From JAOPZW01 sp963764585 (lineage in GTDB: Bacteria > Actinomycetota > Thermoleophilia > Solirubrobacterales > Solirubrobacteraceae), in assembly GCA_963764585.1 (NCBI GenBank), contig CAVXTB010000016.1, positions 230,779-294,778 of the forward strand: 64,000 nucleotides of DNA, given 5' to 3'. The stretch's first letter is position 1, and each line of letters opens with the position of its first letter. The notes under the pieces are model-generated. The model did not search any database and was not told where the DNA came from. It worked only from the letters and a program-made list of their open reading frames with translations. Both the position numbers and the translations under genes were made by a program. Shown one piece after another: positions 1 to 8,953 of the stretch.

Positions 1-1
1 G

Positions 2-1339
2 CTCATCGCGATGGCGGGCATGCTCTTCGCGGGGAACTCGATCTTCACCTCGATCGGCGCGGGCACGATGATCGTCGTGTTCGCGGCGATGGTCGGATCG
101 CTGACCGTGCTGCCCGCGATCCTGCACCGGCTCGGCGACGGGGTCGAGCGCGGTCGCGTCCCGATCCTGGGCAGGCTGCGGCGCCCCGCCGGCGAGTCGC
201 GCATCTGGGGCGCGATCCTGCGGCCCGTCCTGCGCTGGCCCGCGGCCGCGGCGCTGCTCAGCGCCGGCGCGCTCGTGGCGCTCGCCGTGCCCACCCTGCA
301 GATGCACACCAAGCTCCCGAGCTTCACGGACCTCCCGCACAACCTTGCCGCGGTCGGGACCTACCAGCGCATCCAGCGCGCGTTCCCGGGCTCGCAGACG
401 CCGGCCGAGGTCGTGATACGCGGGCAGGACGTCACCACCCGCGCGTATCGCGATGCCTACACGCAGTTCCAGCGGCGCGCGCGTGGAACGGGGCTGCTCT
501 TCGAGCCCTTCCACGTCTTCGTCAACCGCGACAGGACCGTCGCGCGCGTCGAGTTCTCGATCGCCGGCAAGGGCGACGACGAGACGTCGTACCGGGCCCT
601 GAGCGCGCTGCGTCGCGACGTGATCGCGCCGATCGCGGCGACGCTGCCCGGCGCGGAGGTGGCGGTGACCGGGCAGACGGCTGGGACGCACGACTTCAAC
701 GAGACGATGAAGCGTCGCGCCCCGCTGGTCTTCGGGTTCGTCCTCGGGCTCGCCTTCGTCCTGCTCCTGTTCACGTTCCGATCGATCGTCGTGCCGTTGA
801 AGGCGATCCTGCTGAACCTGCTGTCGGTGGGCGCCGCCTACGGCGTGCTGATCATGGTCTTCCAATGGGGCCACCTCGAAGGCCCGCTGGGCTTCGAGTC
901 CAACGGCGCGCTCGCCTCGTGGCTGCCGCTGTTCCTGTTCGTGGTCCTCTTCGGGCTGTCGATGGACTACCACGTCTTCATCCTCAGCCGGGTCAAGGAG
1001 CTCGTCGATCGCGGCATGCGCACGACGGACGCGGTCGAGCAGGGCATCCGGGCCACGGCGGGCACCGTCACGAGCGCCGCGATGGTGATGGTCGCGGTGT
1101 TCGCGATCTTCGCGGCGCTGCGCGTGCTCGCGATCAAGCAGATGGGGTTCGGCCTCGCCGTCGCGGTCCTCATCGACGCGACGATCATCCGCGCGATCCT
1201 GCTTCCCGCCACGATGAAGCTGCTCGGCGAGTGGAACTGGTACCTCCCGCGCTGGCTGCAGTGGCTGCCCCATTCGGGCGTGGAAGCACAGCCTCCCCGC
1301 CCGCCCAGGCGGCCGCCGACGCCCGCGCCCGGACACTGA
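2..1339 (+). CDS. MMPL/RND-superfamily exporter, C-terminal part (5' end outside window)
   Basis: The frame is open from the first bases of the window (L-I-A-M-A-G-M...), so about 445 residues of a larger membrane protein are seen. It starts in the last helices of the first membrane half (FAAMVGSLTVLPAI). A soluble extracytoplasmic domain follows, and then the second membrane half with the MMPL signature GLSMDYHVFILSR near base 955-993. MMPL proteins are proton-driven exporters of lipids or drugs in the actinobacterial membrane. The tail is short and Pro-rich. The substrate cannot be told from sequence. The downstream gene is convergent, so no operon partner is visible here. Confidence 0.87.
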   Translation, partial: LIAMAGMLFAGNSIFTSIGAGTMIVVFAAMVGSLTVLPAILHRLGDGVERGRVPILGRLRRPAGESRIWGAILRPVLRWPAAAALLSAGALVALAVPTLQMHTKLPSFTDLPHNLAAVGTYQRIQRAFPGSQTPAEVVIRGQDVTTRAYRDAYTQFQRRARGTGLLFEPFHVFVNRDRTVARVEFSIAGKGDDETSYRALSALRRDVIAPIAATLPGAEVAVTGQTAGTHDFNETMKRRAPLVFGFVLGLAFVLLLFTFRSIVVPLKAILLNLLSVGAAYGVLIMVFQWGHLEGPLGFESNGALASWLPLFLFVVLFGLSMDYHVFILSRVKELVDRGMRTTDAVEQGIRATAGTVTSAAMVMVAVFAIFAALRVLAIKQMGFGLAVAVLIDATIIRAILLPATMKLLGEWNWYLPRWLQWLPHSGVEAQPPRPPRRPPTPAPGH

Positions 1340-1590
1340 GCGCGCGGACGATCACGCGCGCTCCTGCGGGATCGCCGCAACCGCGCCCCGTCGCAGCTGC
1401 ACACTTTCCGCGACAGGTCTGCCGATCGATGCTGACGACCGCGGTCGTGCTCGCGCGTACCGTCGCGCAATGCTCACTCCCAAGGTCATCTGCGTCTCGC
1501 ACATGCCTACGGCGCATCCGGCCGGGCAGCGGGCGACAGCCAGCAACGGCTCGAAGCAGGCGGCGTCATGAGGCCGCGTAGCGGCTCGGC
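1340..1590. other. Intergenic gap between convergent genes
   Basis: About 250 bases between the MMPL stop and the epimerase stop. I see no convincing gene, no strong hairpin and no repeat. Confidence 0.5.
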
Positions 1591-2532
1591 CTACGAGGCG
1601 AAGGCCTCGCGGAACCCCTCACGCCAGCTCGGGTAGCGCAGCGTCCAGCCCAGCTCGCGCTTGGCCTTGGCGTTCGACGAGCCGCGGACCTTGGTCATCA
1701 TCGACAGGGCGGCCTCGCCGGCCAGCAGGCGGCCGAGCCATGCCGGTACGTGGCGCGGCGGCTTGGCGCCGATCGCCGCGGCGAAGCCGGGCAGCCACTC
1801 GGCGACCGGGGCGGGGTCGTCGTCGACGACGTTGTAGATGCCGGGCGCGCCGTGGTCGAGGGCCGCGACGGTCGCGGCGGCGGCGTCGTCGAGGTGGATG
1901 AACGACCACACGCCGCCGCCGTCGCCGACGACCGGGAAGCGGCGCTTGCGGATCGTCTCCAGGAACTTGGGCGGCATGTCGTCGAGGGACCCGTAGAAGC
2001 CGCCGTAGCGCAGCACGACGCCTTCGACCCCGTCGGCTTCGACGACCACGCGCTCCATGTGGCGCATCGCGTCGAGGCTGGCGCGCATCGTCGCCGGCGG
2101 GTCGGGGTCGAGCGGGTCGTCCTCGGTCTTGACCGGGCCGCCGACGCGGGCGCTGGGCCAGCCGGCGTAGCTCTGGACGATCAGCCTCCGCGCGCCCGCG
2201 GCGCGCGCGCCCTCGAGCAGGTGGTCCGTGCCCTTCGTGCGCAGCTCGTTGGTGACGGCGAACTCCTCGTCGAAGTGGCGCGGGTCGCCGCTGACGTCGG
2301 CCAGCGCCGTCATCTGGTTGATCACGACCTCGGGCTCGGCGCCGGTCACCGCCGCCACGACCGCGTCGCGATCGAGGCCGTCGGCGACGACGGGATAGGC
2401 GCCCGCGTCGCGCAGCGCATCGACCTTGGAGGGCGACCGCGTCATGGCCACGACCTCGTGGCCATCCGCGATCAGTCGCGGGACCATGTAGCGGCCGATC
2501 GCGCCGCCCGCGCCTGCCAGGAAGACTCGCAT
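1591..2532 (-). CDS. NAD(P)-dependent epimerase/dehydratase family protein
   Basis: A 313-residue atypical or extended SDR. The N-terminal Rossmann motif is GAGGAIG at residues 7-13, followed by substrate-domain segments typical of NAD-dependent epimerases (GDGGGVWSFIHLDD near residue 210). A canonical YxxxK pair is not obvious, so the catalysed reaction is uncertain. The start is ATG with AAGGAG nine bases upstream. The promoter region carries TGTCACA-N16-CGTC, the pattern described for ECF41 (SigJ) sigma factors. Epimerases and oxidoreductases are typical ECF41 targets, and a sigJ gene lies at 33-34 kb of this window. Confidence 0.88.
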   Translation of the reverse strand: MRVFLAGAGGAIGRYMVPRLIADGHEVVAMTRSPSKVDALRDAGAYPVVADGLDRDAVVAAVTGAEPEVVINQMTALADVSGDPRHFDEEFAVTNELRTKGTDHLLEGARAAGARRLIVQSYAGWPSARVGGPVKTEDDPLDPDPPATMRASLDAMRHMERVVVEADGVEGVVLRYGGFYGSLDDMPPKFLETIRKRRFPVVGDGGGVWSFIHLDDAAAATVAALDHGAPGIYNVVDDDPAPVAEWLPGFAAAIGAKPPRHVPAWLGRLLAGEAALSMMTKVRGSSNAKAKRELGWTLRYPSWREGFREAFAS

Positions 2533-2567
2533 CTCGGATCACTCCTTGTCTCGGGTTGTGCTCACGA

Positions 2568-2594
2568 GACGAGGCGGCGGCGCCGGCTGTGACA
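2568..2594 (-). promoter_or_regulatory. ECF41 (SigJ)-type promoter of the epimerase gene
   Basis: On the minus strand TGTCACA (2594-2588) is followed by 16 bases and CGTC (2571-2568), about 35 bases before the ATG. Published ECF41 promoters have TGTCACA at -35 and CGTC at -10. The same arrangement and spacing occurs before sigJ and before the YceI gene in this window. Confidence 0.72.
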
Positions 2595-2637
2595 GCCCGC
2601 GTAGGGTTCCGCGCGCGCATCCGGCAGGATGCGGGCC

Positions 2638-3966
2638 ATGTCAACCCCGACGCAGGCAGGGTCCCACCGCGTCGTCGTCGTCGGCGGTGGGTTCGGCGGG
2701 CTGCAGGCCGCGCTGAAGCTCGCTCGCATGCCCGTCGAGGTCACGCTCGTCGACCGGCGCAACTTCCACCTCTTCCAGCCGCTGGCCTACCAGGTCGCCA
2801 CGGGCTCGCTGACGCCGGCGGAGATCTGCTACCCGCTGCGGCGCATCTTCCGCAGGCGGCGCAACGTGCGCGTGATCCTCGGCGAGGTCGTCGACGTCGA
2901 CCTCGACGCGCGCCGGCTCGACCTGCGCGGCATCGCGGCGGACGTCGACCCCGAGCCGGTGACCTACGACACGCTGGTCGTCTCGGGCGGCTCGCAGTAC
3001 TCCTACTTCGGCCACGACGAATGGCAGCGCCACGCCGCCGAGCTCAAGTCGCTGGAGGGCGCGCTGACCCTGCGCCGCCAGATCCTCAGCGCGTTCGAGG
3101 CCGCCGAGCTCGAGACCGACCCCGATCGCCAGGCGGCGCTGCTGACCTTCGTGGTCGTCGGCGCCGGCCCGACCGGCGTCGAGATGGCCGGCCAGATCGC
3201 CGAGATCGCGCGCGACATGCGCGGCGACTTCCGGGTGATCGACCCCAGGCAGGCGCGGATCCTGCTCGTCGAGGCGATCGACCGCGTGCTGGCCACGTTC
3301 CCGCCTTCGCTGTCGGCGAAGGCCAAGCGCTCGCTGGAGAGCCTCGGCGTCACCGTGGAGCTCAACGAGTCGGTCGTCGACGTCGACGAGGCGAGCGTCA
3401 CCGTCAAGCGCTCAGACGACACGACCGAGCGCATCCCGACCCGGACCGTCATCTGGGCGGCCGGCGTCGTGGCCTCGCCGCTGGCCGGCCTGCTCGCCCA
3501 GCGCGCCGGCGCCGAGGCCGATCGCGCCGGCCGGGTCATCGTCGAGCCCGACCTGTCGCTCCCCGGCCACCCGAACGTGCTCGCGATCGGCGACATGGTC
3601 AGCGTGCGCGAGCCCGGCGGCGATGTGACCGTCTTCCCCGGCGTCGCGCCGGTGGCGATGCAGATGGGCCGCCACGCCGCCCGCGCCATCCGCGACCGGA
3701 TCGGCGGGCGCGCGCCGCGCCCGTTTCACTACCGCGACAAGGGCAACCTGGCGACCATCGGCCGCGCCCGCGCCGTCGCCGACGTCAAGGGCGTGCACCT
3801 CAGCGGGTTCATCGCCTGGTACACGTGGCTCGTCGTCCACCTCTGGTACCTGATCGGCTTCCAGAACCGGCTGCTCGTCGTCATCCGCTGGTCGTTCAGC
3901 TTCTTCACGCACGGGCGCGGCGCGCGCCTGATCGCCCACGAGGAGGCCGACCCCGAGCGGGCGTGA
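2638..3966 (+). CDS. ndh: Type II NADH dehydrogenase (NDH-2) / NAD(P)/FAD-dependent oxidoreductase
   Basis: About 442 residues. The FAD-binding Rossmann motif GGGFGGLQAA is at the N-terminus and a second nucleotide site, VVGAGPTGVEMAGQ, lies near residue 175-190. RNFHLFQPLAYQVATG and the late AIGDM segment are typical of NDH-2. The C-terminal 60 residues (TWLVVHLWYLIGF, then a basic stretch) form the expected amphipathic membrane-association region. The enzyme would pass electrons from NADH to quinone without pumping protons. ATG at 2638 is preferred because CAGGA sits about nine bases upstream; an in-frame ATG at 2629 is also possible. Confidence 0.9.
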   Translation: MSTPTQAGSHRVVVVGGGFGGLQAALKLARMPVEVTLVDRRNFHLFQPLAYQVATGSLTPAEICYPLRRIFRRRRNVRVILGEVVDVDLDARRLDLRGIAADVDPEPVTYDTLVVSGGSQYSYFGHDEWQRHAAELKSLEGALTLRRQILSAFEAAELETDPDRQAALLTFVVVGAGPTGVEMAGQIAEIARDMRGDFRVIDPRQARILLVEAIDRVLATFPPSLSAKAKRSLESLGVTVELNESVVDVDEASVTVKRSDDTTERIPTRTVIWAAGVVASPLAGLLAQRAGAEADRAGRVIVEPDLSLPGHPNVLAIGDMVSVREPGGDVTVFPGVAPVAMQMGRHAARAIRDRIGGRAPRPFHYRDKGNLATIGRARAVADVKGVHLSGFIAWYTWLVVHLWYLIGFQNRLLVVIRWSFSFFTHGRGARLIAHEEADPERA

Positions 3967-3967
3967 G

Positions 3968-5512
3968 TCAGCCGACGACGGTGCGGCTCTGCTCGCGCAT
4001 GAACTGCGGCAGGTAGTACGGGCCGAGGCCGCCCTTGCCGGTCGAGCCGCTGGACTTCCAGCCGCAGAAGGTCTGGGTCCCGGGCCACGCGCCGGTCGTC
4101 GCGCCGGCGCGGCGGTTGACGTAGACGACGCCGGCCTCGATCTCGTCGAGGAAGCGATCGAGCTCGGCCTGGTCCTCGCTGAAGACGCCGGCGGTCAGCC
4201 CGTAGGCGGGCGCGTTGGCCTCGGCGATCGCCTCGTCGAGCGAGCCGACCCGCGTCACCGTGACGAAGGGCAGGAACAGCTCGTCGCGCTCCAGGCGGTG
4301 AGCGGCCGGGAGGTCGGCGACGACGGTCGGCGCCACGAAGTGGCCCGGGCGGTCCGGGCGCGTGCCGCCGGCGGCCACGCGGCCCTCGGCGCGCGCGGCG
4401 GCCACCGCGGAGTCGAAGCGCACGACGCCGGCCTCGTTGACGACCGGGCCCAGGAACGCCTCGCGATCGGCGGGGTCGCCGAGCGGCAGGCGCTCGGCCC
4501 ACGCGGCGAGGCGCTCGACGAAGTCGTCGTGGACGGCGGCGTCGACGATCGCCCGCGAGCAGGCGCTGCACTTCTGGCCGGCGAGGCCGTACGCCGCGCG
4601 GGCGACGCCCTCGGCCGCCTTGTCGAGGTCGGCGTTCGCGGTGACGATGGCCGGGTTCTTGCCGCCCATCTCGGTGAGCGCCGGGCGGGCGTACGGCCCG
4701 TCCTGCATCGCGCGCGCGATCGCGCGGCCGACCGCGGCCGAGCCGGTGAAGGCGACGCCGTCGATCGCCGCGCCGACGAGCGCCCGACCCGTGGTCTCGC
4801 CCCCGTGCACGAGGTTGAACGCCCCGGGCGGCAGCTCCGCGGCGCGCGCGATCTCGGCGAGGATCGCGCCGGTCCACGGCGTCTCCTCGGAGGGCTTGAA
4901 GACGACGGTGTTGCCGGCGATCAGCGCCGAGGCGGCCATGCCGACCGACAGCGCGGCCGGGAAGTTGAACGGCGAGATCACCGCGAAGACGCCGTAGGGC
5001 CGCAGCGCCTCGGTGTTGCGCTCGCCCTCGACGAAGCTCGCAAGCGGCGCGACGTAGCCGTCGTTGGCCTCCATGTGGTCGGCGTAGGTCGTGATGAGGT
5101 CGATCGCCTCCTGGACCTCGACGATCGACTCGGTGCGCGACTTGCCGGTCTCGAGGCTCACGACCGCCGCGAGCTCGAGGTGGCGCTCGCCGATGCCCTC
5201 GGCCACGGCGCGCAGGCGCGCGCAGCGCTCCGGCCAGGGCGTGCGGCGCCAGGGGCCGGCGGCGCCGCGCGCCGCGTCGACGGCGCGCGCGACGACCTCG
5301 GCCGGCGCCTCGTGGGCGCGGCTGGCCACGGCGTCGTCGGTGCAGGGATCGATGCGCTCGAAGACCTCGCCGGCGGCGACCTGCTCGGAGCCGATGACGT
5401 GGCGCAGCGGCTCGCCGCCGGCCGCGGCGCGCGCGTGCAGGAGGCGCGCCTCGAACTCCTCGTCGGTCTCGGTGCCGAGGCCGCCGCTCGTGTAGGTCAG
5501 GCGCGTGCTCAT
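3968..5512 (-). CDS. pruA: L-glutamate gamma-semialdehyde (P5C) dehydrogenase, aldehyde dehydrogenase family
   Basis: 514 residues. The active-site Cys lies in GQKCSACSR and the general-base Glu in LTEMGGKNPAIV. The C-terminal block RRAGATTGAWPG...STGKGGLGPYYL is characteristic of 1-pyrroline-5-carboxylate dehydrogenases rather than general aldehyde dehydrogenases. It would oxidise glutamate semialdehyde to glutamate in proline or arginine breakdown. A longer open frame exists upstream but its extra 38 residues are Arg-rich shadow sequence; the ATG giving MSTRLTYTSGG is the natural start. No proline dehydrogenase is adjacent. The gene is convergent with NDH-2 (one base between stops). Confidence 0.87.
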   Translation of the reverse strand: MSTRLTYTSGGLGTETDEEFEARLLHARAAAGGEPLRHVIGSEQVAAGEVFERIDPCTDDAVASRAHEAPAEVVARAVDAARGAAGPWRRTPWPERCARLRAVAEGIGERHLELAAVVSLETGKSRTESIVEVQEAIDLITTYADHMEANDGYVAPLASFVEGERNTEALRPYGVFAVISPFNFPAALSVGMAASALIAGNTVVFKPSEETPWTGAILAEIARAAELPPGAFNLVHGGETTGRALVGAAIDGVAFTGSAAVGRAIARAMQDGPYARPALTEMGGKNPAIVTANADLDKAAEGVARAAYGLAGQKCSACSRAIVDAAVHDDFVERLAAWAERLPLGDPADREAFLGPVVNEAGVVRFDSAVAAARAEGRVAAGGTRPDRPGHFVAPTVVADLPAAHRLERDELFLPFVTVTRVGSLDEAIAEANAPAYGLTAGVFSEDQAELDRFLDEIEAGVVYVNRRAGATTGAWPGTQTFCGWKSSGSTGKGGLGPYYLPQFMREQSRTVVG

Positions 5513-5538
5513 GCCGCGACCGTATCCTCTCCGGCGCC

Positions 5539-7443
5539 GTGGCCGTGCGCACCGACTTCCCGCATCGCGTCCGGCGGATCGACCACGCATGGATCCCGCT
5601 CTCCGACGGCACCCGGCTGGCCGCACGGCTGTGGCTGCCGCAGATCGCCGAGCCGGTGCCGGCGATCCTCGAGTACCTGCCCTACCGCAAGGGCGACGCG
5701 TTCGCCGCGCGCGACGCGCGCCACCACGCGTACTTCGCCGGCTTCGGCTACGCGGGCGTGCGCGTCGACCTGCGCGGCAGCGGCGAGTCGGACGGCATCC
5801 TGCTCGACGAGTACCTGCCCCAGGAGTCCGACGACGCGCTGGAGGTCATCGCGTGGCTCGCGCGTCAGCCGTGGTGCAGCGGCGCGGTCGGGATGCTCGG
5901 GATCTCGTGGGGCGGCTTCAACGGCCTGCAGGTCGCCGCGCGCCGCCCGCCCGCGCTGAAGGCCGTCGTGTCGATGTGCGCCAGCGATGATCGGTTTGCC
6001 GACGACGTCCACTACGTCGGCGGCTGCGTGCTCGCGGTCGACATGCTGCCGTGGGCGGCCACGATGCTCACCGGCAACGCGCTGCCGCCCGATCCGGCCG
6101 CGGTGGGCGACGGCTGGCGCGAGACGTGGCTTGCCCGCATCGAGCGCACGCCGTCGTTCGTCGAGGCGTGGCTCGCACACCAGCGTCGCGACGGCTACTG
6201 GCGCCAGGGCTCGGTGTGCGAGGACTACGGCGCGATCGAGGCCGCCGTCTACGCGGTCGGCGGCTGGGCCGACGGCTACTCCAACGCGATCCCACGGCTG
6301 ATCGCGGGCCTGCCGGGGCCGCGCAAGGGGCTCATCGGGCCCTGGTCGCACGCCTTCCCGCAGGACGGCGAGCCCGGCCCGGCGATCGGCTTCCTGCAGG
6401 AGTGCCTGCGCTGGTTCGACCACTGGCTGAAGGGCATCGACACGGGCGTGATGGACGAGCCGGCGCTCCGCGTGTGGATGCAGGAGCCCGTGGCGCCCGC
6501 CACGCGCTACCGCGAGCGGCCCGGGCACTGGGTGTCGTGGTCGCAGACGCGCGCGTGGACGTGGGACTTCGGCCCCTCCGCGCCGGTCTCCCACCACAGC
6601 GTCGAGTCGACGGGCCTCGATGCCGGCGCCTGGTGCCCCGATGGCGGCGAGGGCGACTGGCCCGCCGACCAGCGCGAGGAGGACGCGCGGTCGCTGTGCT
6701 TCACCTCGGAGCCGCTCGACGAGGCGATCGAGATCCTCGGCTTCCCGGAGGTCACGCTCGCCGTCGCGATCGATCGGCCGGTCGGGTTCGTCGCCGTGCG
6801 GCTGTGCGACGTCGCGCCCGACGGGTCGTCGCTGCTCGTCACGCGCGGCGTGCTGAACCTGACCGATCGTGGCGGGCACGCGCGCGTGCGGCTCGACGCG
6901 ATCGCGCAGCGCGTTCCAGCGGGCCACCGGTTGCGCGTGGGGATCTCGACCAGCTACTGGCCGTGGGTCTGGCCGTCGCCCGAGCCGGTCACGCTCACGC
7001 TGCACGCCGGGCAGCTGACGCTACCGGCGCGCGAGCCGGACGACGACGAGCAGCCGCACTTCGGGCCGCCCGAGTGGGCCGCGCCGCTGGAGGTCGAGAC
7101 GATCGCGCCCGGCAGGACCAGCCGGCGGCGCACCAACGGCGAGCTGCGCTTCGAGTGGGACGTCGGCGGCCACCGGCGGCTGAAGGAGAGCGGCATCGAG
7201 ATGGACGACACGCACGTCACGACCTACCGGATCGTCGACGGCGATCCGCTGTCGGCGCGCGTCGCGGTCGAGTGCTCGTCGGCGCTCGGCCGCGGCGCCT
7301 GGCGCACGCGCGTGCACACGCACAGCGAGATGACGGCGACGGCCGCCGAGTTCCTGGTCGAGCAGCGCCTGGACGCCTACGAGGGCGACGAGCGGATCGC
7401 CTCGCGCTCGTGGTCGCTGCGCTTCCCGCGCGACGGCGTCTGA
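5539..7443 (+). CDS. CocE/NonD family alpha/beta hydrolase (X-Pro dipeptidyl-peptidase-like)
   Basis: 634 residues from a GTG start. The nucleophile elbow is GISWGGFNG near residue 120. The oxyanion/Tyr region YLPYRKGD is near residue 47, and the late catalytic His lies in GPWSHAFPQ. The C-terminal third is the jelly-roll domain of the cocaine esterase / X-Pro dipeptidyl peptidase class. Likely an ester or acyl hydrolase; substrate unknown. It starts 26 bases from and divergent to the P5C dehydrogenase, so the two probably share a compact promoter region. Confidence 0.85.
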   Translation: MAVRTDFPHRVRRIDHAWIPLSDGTRLAARLWLPQIAEPVPAILEYLPYRKGDAFAARDARHHAYFAGFGYAGVRVDLRGSGESDGILLDEYLPQESDDALEVIAWLARQPWCSGAVGMLGISWGGFNGLQVAARRPPALKAVVSMCASDDRFADDVHYVGGCVLAVDMLPWAATMLTGNALPPDPAAVGDGWRETWLARIERTPSFVEAWLAHQRRDGYWRQGSVCEDYGAIEAAVYAVGGWADGYSNAIPRLIAGLPGPRKGLIGPWSHAFPQDGEPGPAIGFLQECLRWFDHWLKGIDTGVMDEPALRVWMQEPVAPATRYRERPGHWVSWSQTRAWTWDFGPSAPVSHHSVESTGLDAGAWCPDGGEGDWPADQREEDARSLCFTSEPLDEAIEILGFPEVTLAVAIDRPVGFVAVRLCDVAPDGSSLLVTRGVLNLTDRGGHARVRLDAIAQRVPAGHRLRVGISTSYWPWVWPSPEPVTLTLHAGQLTLPAREPDDDEQPHFGPPEWAAPLEVETIAPGRTSRRRTNGELRFEWDVGGHRRLKESGIEMDDTHVTTYRIVDGDPLSARVAVECSSALGRGAWRTRVHTHSEMTATAAEFLVEQRLDAYEGDERIASRSWSLRFPRDGV

Positions 7444-7991
7444 AGGCCGTCGGCCACCCACTGCTGGAACGCGGCGATCAGGTCCTCGCTGGGGAGCAGC
7501 AGCTCGCCGTGCGCGAGCACCCCCGCGTTCATCCCGCGCTGCACCGACTCCACGAGCGCGCGATCCTCGGCGCCGACCTCGCCGTCGAGCGCCATGAAGT
7601 CGGCGATCCAGTCGGGGTCCTCGCCGGCCGCGAAGAAGTAGTCGAGCACGCCGTGCGTGCGAGCGACGTGCACCGGCGTCAGCGGTCCGATCGACATGTT
7701 CGGGCGCCCGGGCATCACGTTTCAGCGACGTCATCGACGTCGACCACGACGCCTACCGCCTCGAGCGCCCGCCGCGGTCGACACGTGGGGCCCGTTCGGC
7801 AGTTCGACACGCTCGGCGCGCTGCCGGAGATCGTCGCCGCCGGCGGGCTCGACGTCGACGCGCTCGCCTTCCACCGCAGCCCGAGCGCCGCGCCGGTCGA
7901 GGCGGTCGTAGGCGGGCGCGAAGAGCAGCTCGCGCTCGCGTGCCAGCGCCTCGGGGTCGGTGTAGCAGCGGTACGGGAGCGTGGCCGTCAT
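7443..7991 (-). pseudogene. Decayed Rieske-type aromatic-ring-hydroxylating oxygenase alpha subunit
   Basis: An N-terminal piece (MTATLPYRCYTDPEALARER...) starts with an ATG at 7991 that overlaps the stop of the ABC ATPase by ATGA, so it was once the last gene of that operon. A middle scrap (LEAVGVVVDVDDVAET) follows in another frame. The C-terminal piece, NMSIGPLTPV...LDYFFA...DPDWIADFMALD...FQQWVADGL, ends at the stop of the convergent hydrolase. The Rieske CxH/CxxH cluster and most of the catalytic domain are missing, and the pieces total about 180 residues against roughly 350-400 for the family. A functional product is very unlikely. Confidence 0.65.
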
Positions 7992-8953
7992 GCGTGGCAC
8001 GCCGCCAGGTGCTGCGACCCGTTCACCGCGGCCAGCGCGACGTCCTCGCCGCGGCAGCGCTCCTCGATGCCCAGCCGCGCGGCCTCGCCCGAGGCGACGA
8101 GCGGACAGCGCGGATGGAAGCGGCAGCCCGCGGGGATGCGCGCCGGGTCCGGCGCCTCGCCGGCGAGGATCTGCGGCTCGACCTGGGCGATCTCCGGCAC
8201 GACCGACAGCAGCGCGCGCGTGTACGGATGGCGGGGGCGCGTCAGCAGCTCCTCGGTGGGCCCCTCCTCGACGATGCGCCCGAGGTACATGACGGCGACG
8301 CGGTCGGCGACGTTCCAGGCGAGCCCCAGGTCGTGGGTGACGACCAGGATGCCGACCTCGGTCTCGCGCACGAGCCGCAGCATGAGCGCGAGGATCTCGC
8401 CGCGTACCGAGGCGTCGAGGCTCGAGACCGGCTCGTCGGCGACGAGCAGGCTCGGGCCGAGCACCATCGCGCCGGCGATGACCACGCGCTGGCGCTGGCC
8501 GCCGGAGATCTCGTAGGGATAGCGCGTGAAGAAGCGCTCGGGCGGGCGCAGCCCGGCGCTCGACAGCGCCTGCGCGACGAGCTGCTCCTCGTTGCCGGGG
8601 ATGTGCTGGATGCGCACGCCCTCGGCGACCGCCTCGTAGATCGTCTGGCGCGCGTTGAGCGCACCGGTCGGGTCCTGGAAGACCATCTGCACCTGGCGGC
8701 GGTGGGCGCGCAGCGAGCGCCGATCGCGGCGCAGCGGCGTGCCGCGCAGGCGCACCTCGCCGGCCGCCGGCGTCTGCAGCCCGACGATCGTCCGCGCCAG
8801 CGTGGTCTTGCCGCAGCCCGATTCGCCGACGAGCGCGACGATCTCGCCGCTGCGCATGGTCAGGTCGACGCCGTCGACCGCGCGCGCGACGCCGCGGCCC
8901 CCGGGGAACTCGACGCGCAGGCCGCTGACCTCGAGGAGGGGCGCGTCGGTCAA
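7988..8953 (-). CDS. Oligopeptide/dipeptide-type ABC transporter ATP-binding protein (OppF/DppF class)
   Basis: 321 residues. Walker A is GESGCGKTT, the signature is ISGGQRQR and Walker B is LLVADEPVSSLD. The C-terminal oligopeptide-transporter extension carries the iron-sulfur-like Cys motif CRFHPRCP. The start is TTG: its TTGA overlaps the TGA of the preceding ATPase gene by four bases and the domain begins immediately. Reading further upstream gives only low-complexity shadow sequence. It is the fifth gene of a five-gene importer operon and pairs with the other ATPase on the cytoplasmic side. Confidence 0.9.
   Translation of the reverse strand: MTDAPLLEVSGLRVEFPGGRGVARAVDGVDLTMRSGEIVALVGESGCGKTTLARTIVGLQTPAAGEVRLRGTPLRRDRRSLRAHRRQVQMVFQDPTGALNARQTIYEAVAEGVRIQHIPGNEEQLVAQALSSAGLRPPERFFTRYPYEISGGQRQRVVIAGAMVLGPSLLVADEPVSSLDASVRGEILALMLRLVRETEVGILVVTHDLGLAWNVADRVAVMYLGRIVEEGPTEELLTRPRHPYTRALLSVVPEIAQVEPQILAGEAPDPARIPAGCRFHPRCPLVASGEAARLGIEERCRGEDVALAAVNGSQHLAACHA

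Noticed and set aside
5513..5626. N-terminal extension of the P5C dehydrogenase
   Set aside because: Arg-rich low-complexity residues overlapping the divergent hydrolase gene; family proteins start near MSTRLTYTSGG.
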